Positions 1 to 8,174 of a DNA stretch of 64,000 bases are shown here, piece by piece. How positions within the stretch are numbered: position 1 is the stretch's first letter; each line of letters begins with the position of its first letter. The notes below the pieces were generated by a model. That model was not told the DNA's origin and did not search any database. It saw nothing but the letters and a program-made list of their open reading frames with translations. The position numbers and the translations under genes were made by a program. Source of the stretch: Vibrio ponticus (GTDB taxonomy: Bacteria > Pseudomonadota > Gammaproteobacteria > Enterobacterales > Vibrionaceae); the NCBI RefSeq assembly GCF_009938225.1, contig NZ_AP019657.1:310001-374000 (forward strand), given 5' to 3'.

Positions 1-152
1 ACGTGGGTGCTGCGGAAGTTGAAGAAGATGAAGCTTCATACCAAGAAGATATGGCTATCCTAACTGGTCAACTATCTGAGCAGATTAATAAATCAGTTTT
101 GCTTGATGATAAAATCAAGGCTTCGCTTGCGGAGGTTGGTTATGACATCTAA
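1..152 (+). CDS. hsdM: Type I restriction-modification methyltransferase subunit HsdM, C-terminal end (partial)
   Basis: The open frame starts at position 3 and ends with TAA at 150-152, giving the last 49 residues (start VGAAEVEEDE, end KASLAEVGYDI). It is an acidic, helical tail of the kind that closes HsdM proteins, and it sits directly before hsdS. HsdM is the N6-adenine methyltransferase subunit of the HsdR2M2S1 complex. Its catalytic motifs lie upstream of the window. The end overlaps the hsdS start by 11 bases, consistent with translational coupling. The identification rests mainly on position before hsdS and hsdR. Confidence 0.8.
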   Translation, partial: VGAAEVEEDEASYQEDMAILTGQLSEQINKSVLLDDKIKASLAEVGYDI

Positions 153-1440
153 GACAACATGTGTCGCCCTTGAAGATGCAGTTGAGGCTTTAATTGATTA
201 CAGAGGAAAAACCCCTAAGAAAACGCTTTCGGGAGTTCCTTTGATTACAGCGAAAGTAATAAAAAATGGTGAGATACTAGAGCCAAACGAATTTATAGCT
301 CCCGAAAACTATGACTCGTGGATGGTCAGGGGATTACCAAAAACTGGGGATGTCGTTCTAACTGTTGAAGCACCTCTTGGACAAGTTGCTCAACTTGAAG
401 ATAGCTATGTAGCTCTAGCACAAAGAGTTGTAACGCTGAGAGGGAAGAAAGGCGTTTTAGATAATACTTATCTCAAATACTTGTTAATGTCATCCCAAAT
501 GCAATCCGCCTTGGACGGTCGTTCCTCTGGTTCTACAGTGAAAGGTATCAAGCAAAGTGAGTTAAGGAAACTTGAGCTAGAGCTACCTGATATTAATGTT
601 CAGGAAAAAATAGCGACTATTTTGGGTTCTCTAGACGGAAAAATCGCAATTAATAAGTCAATGAACCAAACCCTCGAAAAGATAGCTCAGCGCATCTTTA
701 AGTCTTGGTTCATCGACTTCGATCCTGTTAGGGCGAACAAAGAAGGCGTGGCATTCGATGGTTTATCTCCACAGATCCAAGCTTTGTTCCCAAGCGAATT
801 TGAAGAGTCTGAATTGGGGATGATTCCTAAAACTTGGGGAGTTTCATCACTTTCTGAGCGAGTGAACATTAACCCCAAAAGAACTCTTAAAAAAGGGATT
901 GTGACTCATCATATTGATATGAAGGCATTACCTACCAGTTCAATGAGTATCAGTGAAGTTGCCGAGAAAGAGTTTAAATCAGGGACAAAGTTTCAAAACC
1001 ACGATACTTTACTTGCTCGAATCACGCCATGTTTAGAAAACGGAAAAACAGCATATGTAAACTGCATTCCAGAGAATGAGATAGCATGGGGATCCACTGA
1101 GTTTATTGTCATGAACCCAAAACTTAAATTCTTTCGAGAGTATGTATATTTGTTAGCTCGAACGGAAGAATTAAGGGCTTATGCAATTAAGAATATGACA
1201 GGGACTAGTGGAAGGCAACGAGTTAGTGGAGCGTTAGTTGGAGAGTATTTAATTGTCAATCCAAGTGATTCTATCGTTGAAGAGTTCCATCGCATTGCGG
1301 AGCCGCTTTTCTCTAAAATTGCTGAAAATACAAAAAGCACTGTTGTTCTAGAAAAAATTCGCGACCGCCTCCTACCAAAACTGATCTCAGGTCAGATCAC
1401 AGTTGGTGAGGCACAAAAGGAACTTGCAGAAGCAATCTAA
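142..1440 (+). CDS. hsdS: Type I restriction-modification specificity subunit HsdS
   Basis: A protein of 432 residues that chooses the DNA target of the type I complex. Two target-recognition domains are each followed by a conserved helical spacer. The first spacer contains QEKIATILGSLDGKI then KSWFIDFDPVRAN, a hallmark of HsdS. The second ends in KIRDRLLPKLISGQI. An upstream ATG at 103 is in frame, but ATG 142 is preferred because GGAGG at 131-135 precedes it by 6 bases and it gives the usual short overlap with hsdM. A hairpin terminator follows the stop codon. Both recognition domains look intact. The DNA motif recognised cannot be predicted by eye. Confidence 0.93.
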   Translation: MTSKTTCVALEDAVEALIDYRGKTPKKTLSGVPLITAKVIKNGEILEPNEFIAPENYDSWMVRGLPKTGDVVLTVEAPLGQVAQLEDSYVALAQRVVTLRGKKGVLDNTYLKYLLMSSQMQSALDGRSSGSTVKGIKQSELRKLELELPDINVQEKIATILGSLDGKIAINKSMNQTLEKIAQRIFKSWFIDFDPVRANKEGVAFDGLSPQIQALFPSEFEESELGMIPKTWGVSSLSERVNINPKRTLKKGIVTHHIDMKALPTSSMSISEVAEKEFKSGTKFQNHDTLLARITPCLENGKTAYVNCIPENEIAWGSTEFIVMNPKLKFFREYVYLLARTEELRAYAIKNMTGTSGRQRVSGALVGEYLIVNPSDSIVEEFHRIAEPLFSKIAENTKSTVVLEKIRDRLLPKLISGQITVGEAQKELAEAI

Positions 1441-1449
1441 AACAATCAA

Positions 1450-1479
1450 AGCCTAGCTCATTGAAAGAGCTGGGCTTTT
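1450..1479 (+). terminator. Terminator between hsdS and hsdR
   Basis: The stem AGCCTAGCTC / GAGCTGGGCT (one G-T wobble) has a 6-base loop and is followed by TTTTG. It should partly separate hsdR from hsdMS transcription. Confidence 0.7.
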
Positions 1480-1518
1480 GAGTTTAATATCATAAAAACA
1501 ATAACTAAGAATAAAATT

Positions 1519-4500
1519 ATGAAAATAACTGAAGAAATGCTAGAAGACCATTGTATGGTCTGGTTTGGCAGTCTCGGCTACCAAACTCTTCATGGCGGAG
1601 ACCTGGAGCCAACGGGCAAGGCACCAGAACGCCAATCGCTTTCTGACGTGGTTTTAAAACCACGTCTCAAAAAGTCTTTGATGAAAATCAACCCTCACCT
1701 ACCTGAAGACTGTATCGATACCGCTATCGACACACTTCTTACTACCGTACCGTCAGTAGCTCATGCAAACCATACGTTTCATCGCCAACTGATTGATGGT
1801 ATTCAGGTAGAGTACGAAGACAGCGAAGGACATCCTAAAGGCGATAAAGTCTACCTAGTCGATTTTACGAATCAGAATAACGATTGGTTAGCATTGCGCC
1901 AGTTCTCCGTTGATGGTGTCACAAATGGTGAGAAAGACAATCGCCGCCCAGATATCGTTGTATTCCTGAATGGTCTTCCAATCTCGGTTCTTGAGCTTAA
2001 AAGCCCAGCAGATGAAAAAGCCGATGTATGGAAAGCGTACAATCAAATTCAAACGTACAAGAACGTCCTAAGAGACCTGTTTGTATTTAATGAGTCAGTC
2101 ATCATCTCTGATGGTACTGAGGCTTACATCGGTTCTCTGACCGCAGATAGAGACCGTTTCACACCTTGGCGTACCATTGATGGCACTCGTGATGATTCTG
2201 AAGATACGCTTGCGCTAGAAGTGATGGTGCGAGGTTTCTTTAATCAAGAATTGCTCTTAGATTACTTGCAATACTTTATCTCGTTTGAATGTGATAACGA
2301 AAAAGTAATTAAAAAGATTGCAGGCTATCACCAGTTCCACGGTGTTCGTGCTGCGATTGAAAGCACGATCCGAGCAACGAGACACGATGGTGATCAGCGT
2401 TGTGGTGTGTTCTGGCATACTCAAGGTTCAGGTAAATCCTTATCAATGGGCTTCTACAGTGCGAAGCTAATGGCTGCGCCAGAAATGCGCAACCCAACGA
2501 TTGTCGTCGTAACAGACCGTAATGACCTTGATGAGCAGTTGTTTGAAACATTCAGCATCAATGCTGAGTTACTACGTGAAACACCAATTCAAGCAAAAGA
2601 TCGTCACCACCTAAAAGAGCTGCTAGATAACAGGCAATCAGGTGGTATCTTCTTTACAACAATGCAAAAGTTCTCTCCTGATGAGGGTGAAACTCGCTAC
2701 CCTGCGCTTACAGAGCGAAATAACATTGTGGTAATGGCAGATGAAGCTCACCGTTCACAATATGGTTTGAAAGCGCGTGTAGACAGTAAAACGGGTGAGA
2801 TGAAGTATGGTTATGCTCAGCACTTGAGAGATGCGCTTCCAAACGCAGGTTTTATCGGTTTTACAGGGACTCCAGTTGAAATGGAAGACCGTGATACCCG
2901 TGTTGTATTCGGTCAGGATGTATCGGTTTACGACATTGAACAAGCGCAACGTGATGGCGCAACGAAAAAACTGTATTACGAAAGCCGATTAATCAAACTT
3001 AACATGAACAAAAACGTCAAGGATGAAGACATTGATCAAACCGTTGAGGACTTGGTGGCGGAGTATGACGAAGATGACCAGTCTAAGACTAAATCTAAAA
3101 ACGCAGCACTGGAAGCATTGGTGTGCGCCGAAGACCGCATTGATCGTTTAGCACGAGATTTACTATCACACTTCGGTAAACGTGAAGAAGTAACGCTAAC
3201 CAAGGCGATGGCGGTGTGTATTAGCCGTGAAGCCTGTGTTCAGTTATACGATAAACTGCGCGAATTAAAACCTGAATGGCATGATGACGATCCCGAAAAA
3301 GGATGCATGAAAGTTATCATGACAGGTACATCATCGGATCCTGAAAAGTATCAAAAACACATCCATAAGAAGCCGATTCAACGAAAAATTGCGAAGCGCG
3401 TTAAAAACCCAGATAACGAGCTTAAGCTAATTATCGTATGTGATATGTGGTTAACGGGTTTTGACGCTCCATGCCTAAATACGATTTACATCGATAAGCC
3501 GCTTAAAGGTCACAACTTGATGCAGGCGATTGCTCGTGTAAACCGCGTATTCCGCGACAAAGAAGGTGGTTTGATTGTTGACTACCTTGGTATTGCTCCA
3601 GAGTTAAGAAACGCAATCCGCAACTACACGGCAAGCGGTAAGGGCGAGCCGACAATTGACTTAGCAAAAGCCCTTGAAGTGACGATGACTAAGTTAGACG
3701 TATGCCGTGGTATTATGCATGGCTTTGATTACAGCGATTACAAGACTAATACACTTGGTTTGCTCGCAAAAGCAATGAACCATATTCTGAGCCTAGAAGA
3801 TGGCAAGAAGCGCTTTGATAAAGCGGCGTTATCTTTGTCGAAAGCATTCAGCTTATGTAGCTGTATGGATGAAGCGAAAGACATCAAAGAAGAAATTGCA
3901 TTCTTTGAAACATTGCGAGCGGCGATCAAAAAGACAACGACATCGAAGCAACGCATGTCTGACGAGAATGTACAAACAGCTCTACGCCAGGTGGTTTCAG
4001 AATCGATTGTTTCTGGTGACATTGTTGATGTTTTCCAATCCGCAGGCTTGAATAAGCCTGAAATCAGTATTCTTGATGATGATTTCCTTGCAGAAGTTGA
4101 AAAGACTGAACACAAGAATCTTGCGGTGGAGATGCTCAAAAAGTTAATTCAGGATGAGATAAAAACTCGTACCGTGAAGAACGCTGTGGCATACAAAACA
4201 TTCTCTGAAATGCTTCGAAACTCTTTGGATAAGTATCGCAACCGCTCGGTTGAAACGAGTGTTGTAATCGAAGAGTTAATCAAGCTGGCTAAAGAACTGC
4301 GAGATTCGGCTGACCGTGGTGATGAACTTGATCTAACAAAAGAAGAGTTAGCTTTCTTTGATGCCTTACTTGCAAATGAATCTGCTAAAGATGCAATGAA
4401 GCAAGAAGACATCTTATTTATTGCACGAGAGTTGGCAGCAGAGATTCGTAAAAGCGCTCAACCTGACTGGGCTAAACGTAAGAACCTACGTTCTCGTATG

Positions 4501-4605
4501 AGAATTAAGATCAAGCAGATTCTTAAGAGAACGGGCTACCCGCCTGATTGCCAAGAAGATGCAGTTGAGCTTGTTTTGCAGCAAGCGGAACTGGTTAACC
4601 CGTAA
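1519..4605 (+). CDS. hsdR: Type I restriction endonuclease subunit HsdR
   Basis: A protein of 1028 residues, normal for HsdR, which translocates and cleaves unmodified DNA with the HsdMS complex. An N-terminal PD-(D/E)xK nuclease core is visible: PD at residues 144-145 and ELK at 159-161. The superfamily 2 motor follows with Walker A TQGSGKS near residue 303, DEAHRSQ near 408 and FTGTP near 450. Later helicase motifs include MWLTGFDAP and QAIARVNRVF. The C-terminal third is helical and highly charged, as in the HsdM-contacting end of the family. ATG 1519 is the only good start; its ribosome site is weak. The gene lies behind a terminator, so it may have its own promoter in 1480-1518 or depend on read-through. 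No frameshift is seen. Confidence 0.95.
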   Translation: MKITEEMLEDHCMVWFGSLGYQTLHGGDLEPTGKAPERQSLSDVVLKPRLKKSLMKINPHLPEDCIDTAIDTLLTTVPSVAHANHTFHRQLIDGIQVEYEDSEGHPKGDKVYLVDFTNQNNDWLALRQFSVDGVTNGEKDNRRPDIVVFLNGLPISVLELKSPADEKADVWKAYNQIQTYKNVLRDLFVFNESVIISDGTEAYIGSLTADRDRFTPWRTIDGTRDDSEDTLALEVMVRGFFNQELLLDYLQYFISFECDNEKVIKKIAGYHQFHGVRAAIESTIRATRHDGDQRCGVFWHTQGSGKSLSMGFYSAKLMAAPEMRNPTIVVVTDRNDLDEQLFETFSINAELLRETPIQAKDRHHLKELLDNRQSGGIFFTTMQKFSPDEGETRYPALTERNNIVVMADEAHRSQYGLKARVDSKTGEMKYGYAQHLRDALPNAGFIGFTGTPVEMEDRDTRVVFGQDVSVYDIEQAQRDGATKKLYYESRLIKLNMNKNVKDEDIDQTVEDLVAEYDEDDQSKTKSKNAALEALVCAEDRIDRLARDLLSHFGKREEVTLTKAMAVCISREACVQLYDKLRELKPEWHDDDPEKGCMKVIMTGTSSDPEKYQKHIHKKPIQRKIAKRVKNPDNELKLIIVCDMWLTGFDAPCLNTIYIDKPLKGHNLMQAIARVNRVFRDKEGGLIVDYLGIAPELRNAIRNYTASGKGEPTIDLAKALEVTMTKLDVCRGIMHGFDYSDYKTNTLGLLAKAMNHILSLEDGKKRFDKAALSLSKAFSLCSCMDEAKDIKEEIAFFETLRAAIKKTTTSKQRMSDENVQTALRQVVSESIVSGDIVDVFQSAGLNKPEISILDDDFLAEVEKTEHKNLAVEMLKKLIQDEIKTRTVKNAVAYKTFSEMLRNSLDKYRNRSVETSVVIEELIKLAKELRDSADRGDELDLTKEELAFFDALLANESAKDAMKQEDILFIARELAAEIRKSAQPDWAKRKNLRSRMRIKIKQILKRTGYPPDCQEDAVELVLQQAELVNP

Positions 4606-4610
4606 GAACA

Positions 4611-4639
4611 AAGGCGCATTCATTTTGGATGCGCCTTTT
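4611..4639 (+). terminator. hsdR terminator
   Basis: The stem AAGGCGCAT / ATGCGCCTT around a short loop is followed by TTT, starting 6 bases after the hsdR stop. In the remaining 100 bases before the convergent kwaB stop I see only a 12-base palindrome, GTTGTATACAAC at 4730-4741. Confidence 0.85.
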
Positions 4640-4740
4640 TACTGCCTGCCATTAGGCTAGCAACCATTCAATCATCATAAAAACAGCTCTTAACTAGGCT
4701 AATGCCAGTTTTATGATTAAAACTCCACCGTTGTATACAA

Positions 4741-5712
4741 CTAATTGGTGTTGTTCGTTATTTCTACGATCTCAACTCTATCGGCATCAACCATTTGCTT
4801 TTTGATTAGAGAAATAAAGCGTTTATCGTTGATTAACTTCAAGAACAGGTCAATATTATTCTCATCAACAATAAATTTTCCGTTATCATCTACGCCGATT
4901 TGCCACTGATGTTCCGTTATGATTGATTTCATATCCTCAATGAACTGTTGGTCTTCAAAGTAACGGGTTTCTTCCGCTGAAACTAAGCGTCGGAGTAGCG
5001 TCTTGTTAGTACCAATAGCTATTTTTAAATCATCCACAGATGTGATGATTCCATGTGCAGCAAGAGCATCAACTAACACATCTCGTTTGGCTTCAAGACC
5101 TTCACGAATATTTAAGCCAAGCTCATAGTTAGCTTTGTCTCGGATAAAGACATCATCATTATATGCAACGAAATCGAAGTAATCTCTAAACGCAAATGTA
5201 TTTTTCACTTCTACTTTTTTGAAATCGCCATCAGAAAAGATCCAGTTAGAAACACTAGATACCCGTTTTAGATTCCAGCCACCTTTGACCTTGGAGAAGG
5301 CATAAAACCTGTGGTTGTTCAGACTAAATTCAACAACTAGTGCCCAAGCATTATGGAATTCTTGAATATCAGTTACTGGAGGGTTGTCTGCTCCAAGCCG
5401 AATTTTTTCTACGATTGTAGAAAAATCAGTTGCTTCGATATCATGAACTAGTGCTCTATCTTCATCGATATCGACTGTAAGAGCAGAATAGGCAGATAGT
5501 TCTCGTATCGGTTCAACTTGGTTTTCAAGCCCGAAAAAGAATTTACGTAATGTCGCAATTAAGTCTGTATCTAAGCCTTCGATGGAGGCACTCAATGCTC
5601 GGTATGAGTTTTGAGCAGAATTTGTGCTTTTCTTAACAACCCACAGCCGCACGTTAAGATCGTTAAACTGAATATCTTGGATTCGATTTAGAACCTGCAA
5701 TTTTTCTTGCAT
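4741..5712 (-). CDS. kwaB: Kiwa anti-phage defence protein KwaB (DUF4868 family)
   Basis: A soluble protein of 323 residues with no signal peptide or membrane segment. Its length, overall sequence pattern and pairing with a small multi-spanning membrane protein match KwaB, the DUF4868 partner of the Kiwa system. From the literature as I recall it, KwaA in the inner membrane senses infection and KwaB is the DNA-binding effector that restrains phage replication and late expression. The C-terminal part (about residues 200-310) is rich in acidic and hydrophobic helices. The ATG immediately follows the kwaA stop codon (TAAATG), so the two are translationally coupled. The call is by recognition, not by an alignment, and no catalytic motif is evident. 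Confidence 0.82.
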   Translation of the reverse strand: MQEKLQVLNRIQDIQFNDLNVRLWVVKKSTNSAQNSYRALSASIEGLDTDLIATLRKFFFGLENQVEPIRELSAYSALTVDIDEDRALVHDIEATDFSTIVEKIRLGADNPPVTDIQEFHNAWALVVEFSLNNHRFYAFSKVKGGWNLKRVSSVSNWIFSDGDFKKVEVKNTFAFRDYFDFVAYNDDVFIRDKANYELGLNIREGLEAKRDVLVDALAAHGIITSVDDLKIAIGTNKTLLRRLVSAEETRYFEDQQFIEDMKSIITEHQWQIGVDDNGKFIVDENNIDLFLKLINDKRFISLIKKQMVDADRVEIVEITNNTN

Positions 5713-6333
5713 TTAAGTACCTTTATTGGAGATGATTCCCATATAATTATTGAGCTTTACATAGCTTTCATTATTGCCAGCCAAAAGATCATGTTGAGAC
5801 AGTAAAACACACTCTTTATCATTACCTTCTTCATTGTATTTACAGTCATACAGCCCATAACCAAGTGCAGCTAGAATAGGATTTATGAATACACTTTGGC
5901 TTCGAACTGATAGCAAGCATAAAACGGAGAGGAACAAAAATAACGATAGTATGTCTTGCCACTTGCTTAAATCAAAAGCAACAAACGAAATCATGTATGG
6001 AATCGTATAGTTGACTACTTCACTTGAACGGCTTTTGGCAGCTACTATGTGGATAGGAAATGGTTTTTTCGTAACATTTTTAATGACATAGCTTAAAAGA
6101 GCTAAGCTTAAGAGCGAGAAAAGAAGAAGTGATACAACTATTTCTACATTTTTAAATTCAAACCAGTAGGGAATAGAGATCTTACTGAAAGATAAGATTG
6201 AACTATCAAGGTTATGCTCATACCAAGTGATTGCCTTCACATCTTTGATTACCATAATCAAAAATAAAGGTGTGTACCCGCTGATAAAAATGGCAATTGA
6301 CGACAATAGCCTAGTTTTGCTTTTTCGATTCAT
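5713..6333 (-). CDS. kwaA: Kiwa anti-phage defence membrane protein KwaA
   Basis: A protein of 206 residues with four to five hydrophobic spans: about 9-29, 63-84, 106-122, 127-143, and a weaker one near 148-162. A soluble C-terminal tail of about 40 residues follows. This is the architecture of KwaA, the membrane sensor of Kiwa, and the adjacent DUF4868-type gene supports it. It is the first gene of a two-gene operon, with its promoter presumably in 6334-6450. Base composition is more AT-rich than the core genes downstream, which fits acquisition by transfer. Taken alone the sequence is too divergent to be certain; the pairing with kwaB carries most of the weight. Confidence 0.78.
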   Translation of the reverse strand: MNRKSKTRLLSSIAIFISGYTPLFLIMVIKDVKAITWYEHNLDSSILSFSKISIPYWFEFKNVEIVVSLLLFSLLSLALLSYVIKNVTKKPFPIHIVAAKSRSSEVVNYTIPYMISFVAFDLSKWQDILSLFLFLSVLCLLSVRSQSVFINPILAALGYGLYDCKYNEEGNDKECVLLSQHDLLAGNNESYVKLNNYMGIISNKGT

Positions 6334-6465
6334 AGCACCCTCAATTCGATTGAACTATCTTATGTATGCTCAAATATCTATGCAACTCATTTAGTTTAGG
6401 AGTGTGCTTTAGCGCGTTAACATCGCAATAGCAAAAATATTCAGTGGAGTGATGATGTTCAAGCT

Positions 6466-6613
6466 GTCTAAATTTTTTAGATAATGGTTAGACGTAATGT
6501 TATAATCACCAAAAAGTTAGACAAAACCTTAGGTTCTTGTCGTTTTGTTAGCCGAGTGCTGTAACCTACTACGAAATAATGGAAATCTTGATTTTGTCTA
6601 AGTTTTCGTCTAA
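6466..6613. repeat. Nested GTCTAA/TTAGAC repeats, probable recombinase arm sites
   Basis: Five copies of the hexamer GTCTAA or its complement lie at 6466, 6488, 6517, 6596 and 6608. Four form a nested inverted pair: TTAGACG (6488-6494) with CGTCTAA (6607-6613), and inside it TTAGACAAAA (6517-6526) with TTTTGTCTAA (6592-6601). They end 18 bases before the radA junction. Such arrays usually bind the integrase N-terminal domain or an excision factor. The rest of the 300-base gap from 6334 holds only AT-rich DNA with the kwaA promoter. Confidence 0.65.
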
Positions 6614-6625
6614 TTTCATTTCCAA

Positions 6626-6660
6626 GGTTATGGCGCAGATTTTCCGCGCTGGCAAGGGCA
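6626..6660 (+). other. Island-chromosome junction (attachment site) in radA
   Basis: From GGCGCAGAT at 6632 onward the sequence encodes RadA (GADFPRWQGQC). Immediately 5' the frame reads FHFQGY, where RadA should have a CxxC zinc-finger half. The crossover is therefore at or just 3' of 6631. The exact core cannot be set without the other end of the island. Confidence 0.7.
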
Positions 6661-7972
6661 ATGTAGTGCTTGTGGAGCATGGAATACGATCAGTGAAGTG
6701 CGTCTAGCGGCGTCTCCTGCAGCGGCTCGCAATGAACGTTTAACCGGTTATGCGGGTACTGGCTCCGAAAGCTTAGTTCAGACTTTGTCAGAAATCGACC
6801 TGCAAGAAGTGCCTCGATTTACTAGTGGATTCAAAGAGCTTGATCGAGTGCTTGGTGGCGGTATTGTGCCGGGAGCAGCGATTTTGATCGGTGGTAGCCC
6901 TGGAGCTGGTAAATCGACGTTGCTACTGCAAACCATGTGTTACTTATCTGCCCAAATGCCGACTTTGTATGTCACGGGTGAAGAATCGCTTCAGCAAGTT
7001 GCCATGCGCGCTTCACGCCTAGGGTTGCCGAAAGATCATTTAAAAATGCTTTCTGAAACCAACGTTGACCGCATTTGCCAAATTGCTGAAAAAGAGCAGC
7101 CAAAGATCATGGTGATTGACTCGATTCAGGTAATGCATGTTTCCGATGTGCAATCTTCTCCGGGTAGCGTGGCGCAAGTGCGTGAGTCGGCAACGGCACT
7201 GACACGCTATGCCAAACAAAACAATGTTGCGGTGTTTATCGTTGGTCACGTAACTAAAGATGGTACCTTGGCTGGTCCAAAAGTACTTGAGCACATTATT
7301 GACTGTTCTGTGTTGCTTGATGGCGGTACAGACAGCCGTTTCAGAACTCTGCGTAGCCATAAAAACCGTTTCGGTGCAGTTAATGAGCTGGGCGTATTTG
7401 CCATGACTGGACAAGGCTTGCGTGAAGTGAGTAATCCGTCAGCGATTTTCCTCTCGCGCGGTGATGAAGAAACCTCAGGCAGTTCGGTGATGGTCGTATG
7501 GGAAGGCACACGACCACTACTAGTCGAGATTCAAGCGCTGGTGGATTATTCGCAACTAGCGAATCCACGTCGAGTTGCTGTGGGTCTTGAGCAAAACCGC
7601 TTGTCTCTATTATTAGCGGTACTGCACAAGCATGGTGGTCTGCAGATGGCAGACCAAGACGTATTTGTCAACGTGGTTGGCGGGGTCAAGGTGACAGAGA
7701 CCAGTGCTGACCTTGCATTAGTGATGGCGCTGCTTTCTAGCTTTAGAGATCGTCCATTGCCTAAAGACGTGGTGGTGTTTGGGGAAGTGGGCTTGGCTGG
7801 TGAGATTCGCCCGGTACCGAGCGGACAAGAGCGTCTTAATGAAGCATTTAAGCACGGCTTTAAGAGAGCAATAGTGCCGGCGGCCAATATGCCCAAAGGT
7901 GGTATTGAGGGAATGCAAATTCACGGCGTGAAAAAGCTATCAGAGGCAATTGAAGCGTTTGATGAGCTGTAA
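6632..7972 (+). pseudogene. radA: DNA repair protein RadA, 5' end removed by island insertion
   Basis: RadA is a RecA-like branch-migration helicase used in homologous recombination. The frame is open from 6614 and matches RadA from GADFPRW onward. It keeps the second zinc-finger half (CSACG), Walker A GGSPGAGKST, the RadA signature HKNRFG and the Lon-like C-terminal domain. The usual start, the first about 13 residues and the first CxxC are absent. There is no ATG, GTG or TTG between the TAA at 6611 and GTG 6698, and that GTG has no clear ribosome site. A 424-residue product from GTG 6698 would lack the whole zinc finger. The gene is therefore probably inactive or badly impaired while the island is integrated. 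Downstream order (radA then fusA2) is as in V. cholerae. Confidence 0.85.
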
Positions 7973-8105
7973 GTTGCTGCCAACTTAGACACTCACAATA
8001 ATTGAAAGGCGAAAAACTGGGATTTTTAACCGCAAAATACTACACTTGGCTATTATTTTGGGGTAGATTCGCCCGCTAAATATTTTTTATACATAGCCGC
8101 ACGCA

Positions 8106-8150
8106 AGGGTATCAGTCTTGACAGAATGTGATATACTCTGCGCGCACTTT
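8106..8150 (+). promoter_or_regulatory. Probable fusA2 promoter with extended -10
   Basis: TGATATACT at 8129-8137 is an extended -10 box (TGn before TATACT), followed by the GC-rich stretch CTGCGCGCAC, a discriminator typical of growth-rate-regulated genes. The obvious TTGACA at 8118 is too close to serve as its -35. Confidence 0.45.
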
Positions 8151-8174
8151 ATACCTTATTAACAGAGTAAGACA

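Larger units (their letters stand above)
1..6631. mobile_element. Right end of a genomic island inserted in the 5' end of radA; defence cargo
   Basis: The island runs from the window start to the radA junction near 6631. Seen: type I restriction-modification genes, a Kiwa pair, then a repeat-rich non-coding end whose reading frame abruptly becomes RadA at the GADFPRW codons. The DNA around the - strand genes is visibly more AT-rich than the core genes that follow. Integration into the first codons of a conserved gene with arm-type repeats beside the junction is typical of tyrosine-recombinase islands. No integrase lies in this window, so it should be near the other end, upstream of position 1, together with the missing 5' end of radA. 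The left boundary is unknown. Confidence 0.75.

Noticed and set aside
3738..4412. Long open frames antisense to hsdR
   Set aside because: Serine-rich translations typical of the reverse complement of a coding frame; no ribosome sites and full overlap with HsdR.
4730..4741. GTTGTATACAAC palindrome as an operator or terminator for kwaB
   Set aside because: It overlaps the kwaB stop region and has no T run or matching second copy.
6698..7972. Treating GTG 6698 as the normal RadA start
   Set aside because: RadA-coding sequence continues upstream of it in frame (GADFPRWQGQCSACGAW), and the GTG has no ribosome site. It is only the first possible start left after the truncation.
8118..8137. TTGACA and TATACT as a standard promoter for fusA2
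   Set aside because: Only 8 bases separate them; about 17 are needed. The extended -10 reading is kept instead.
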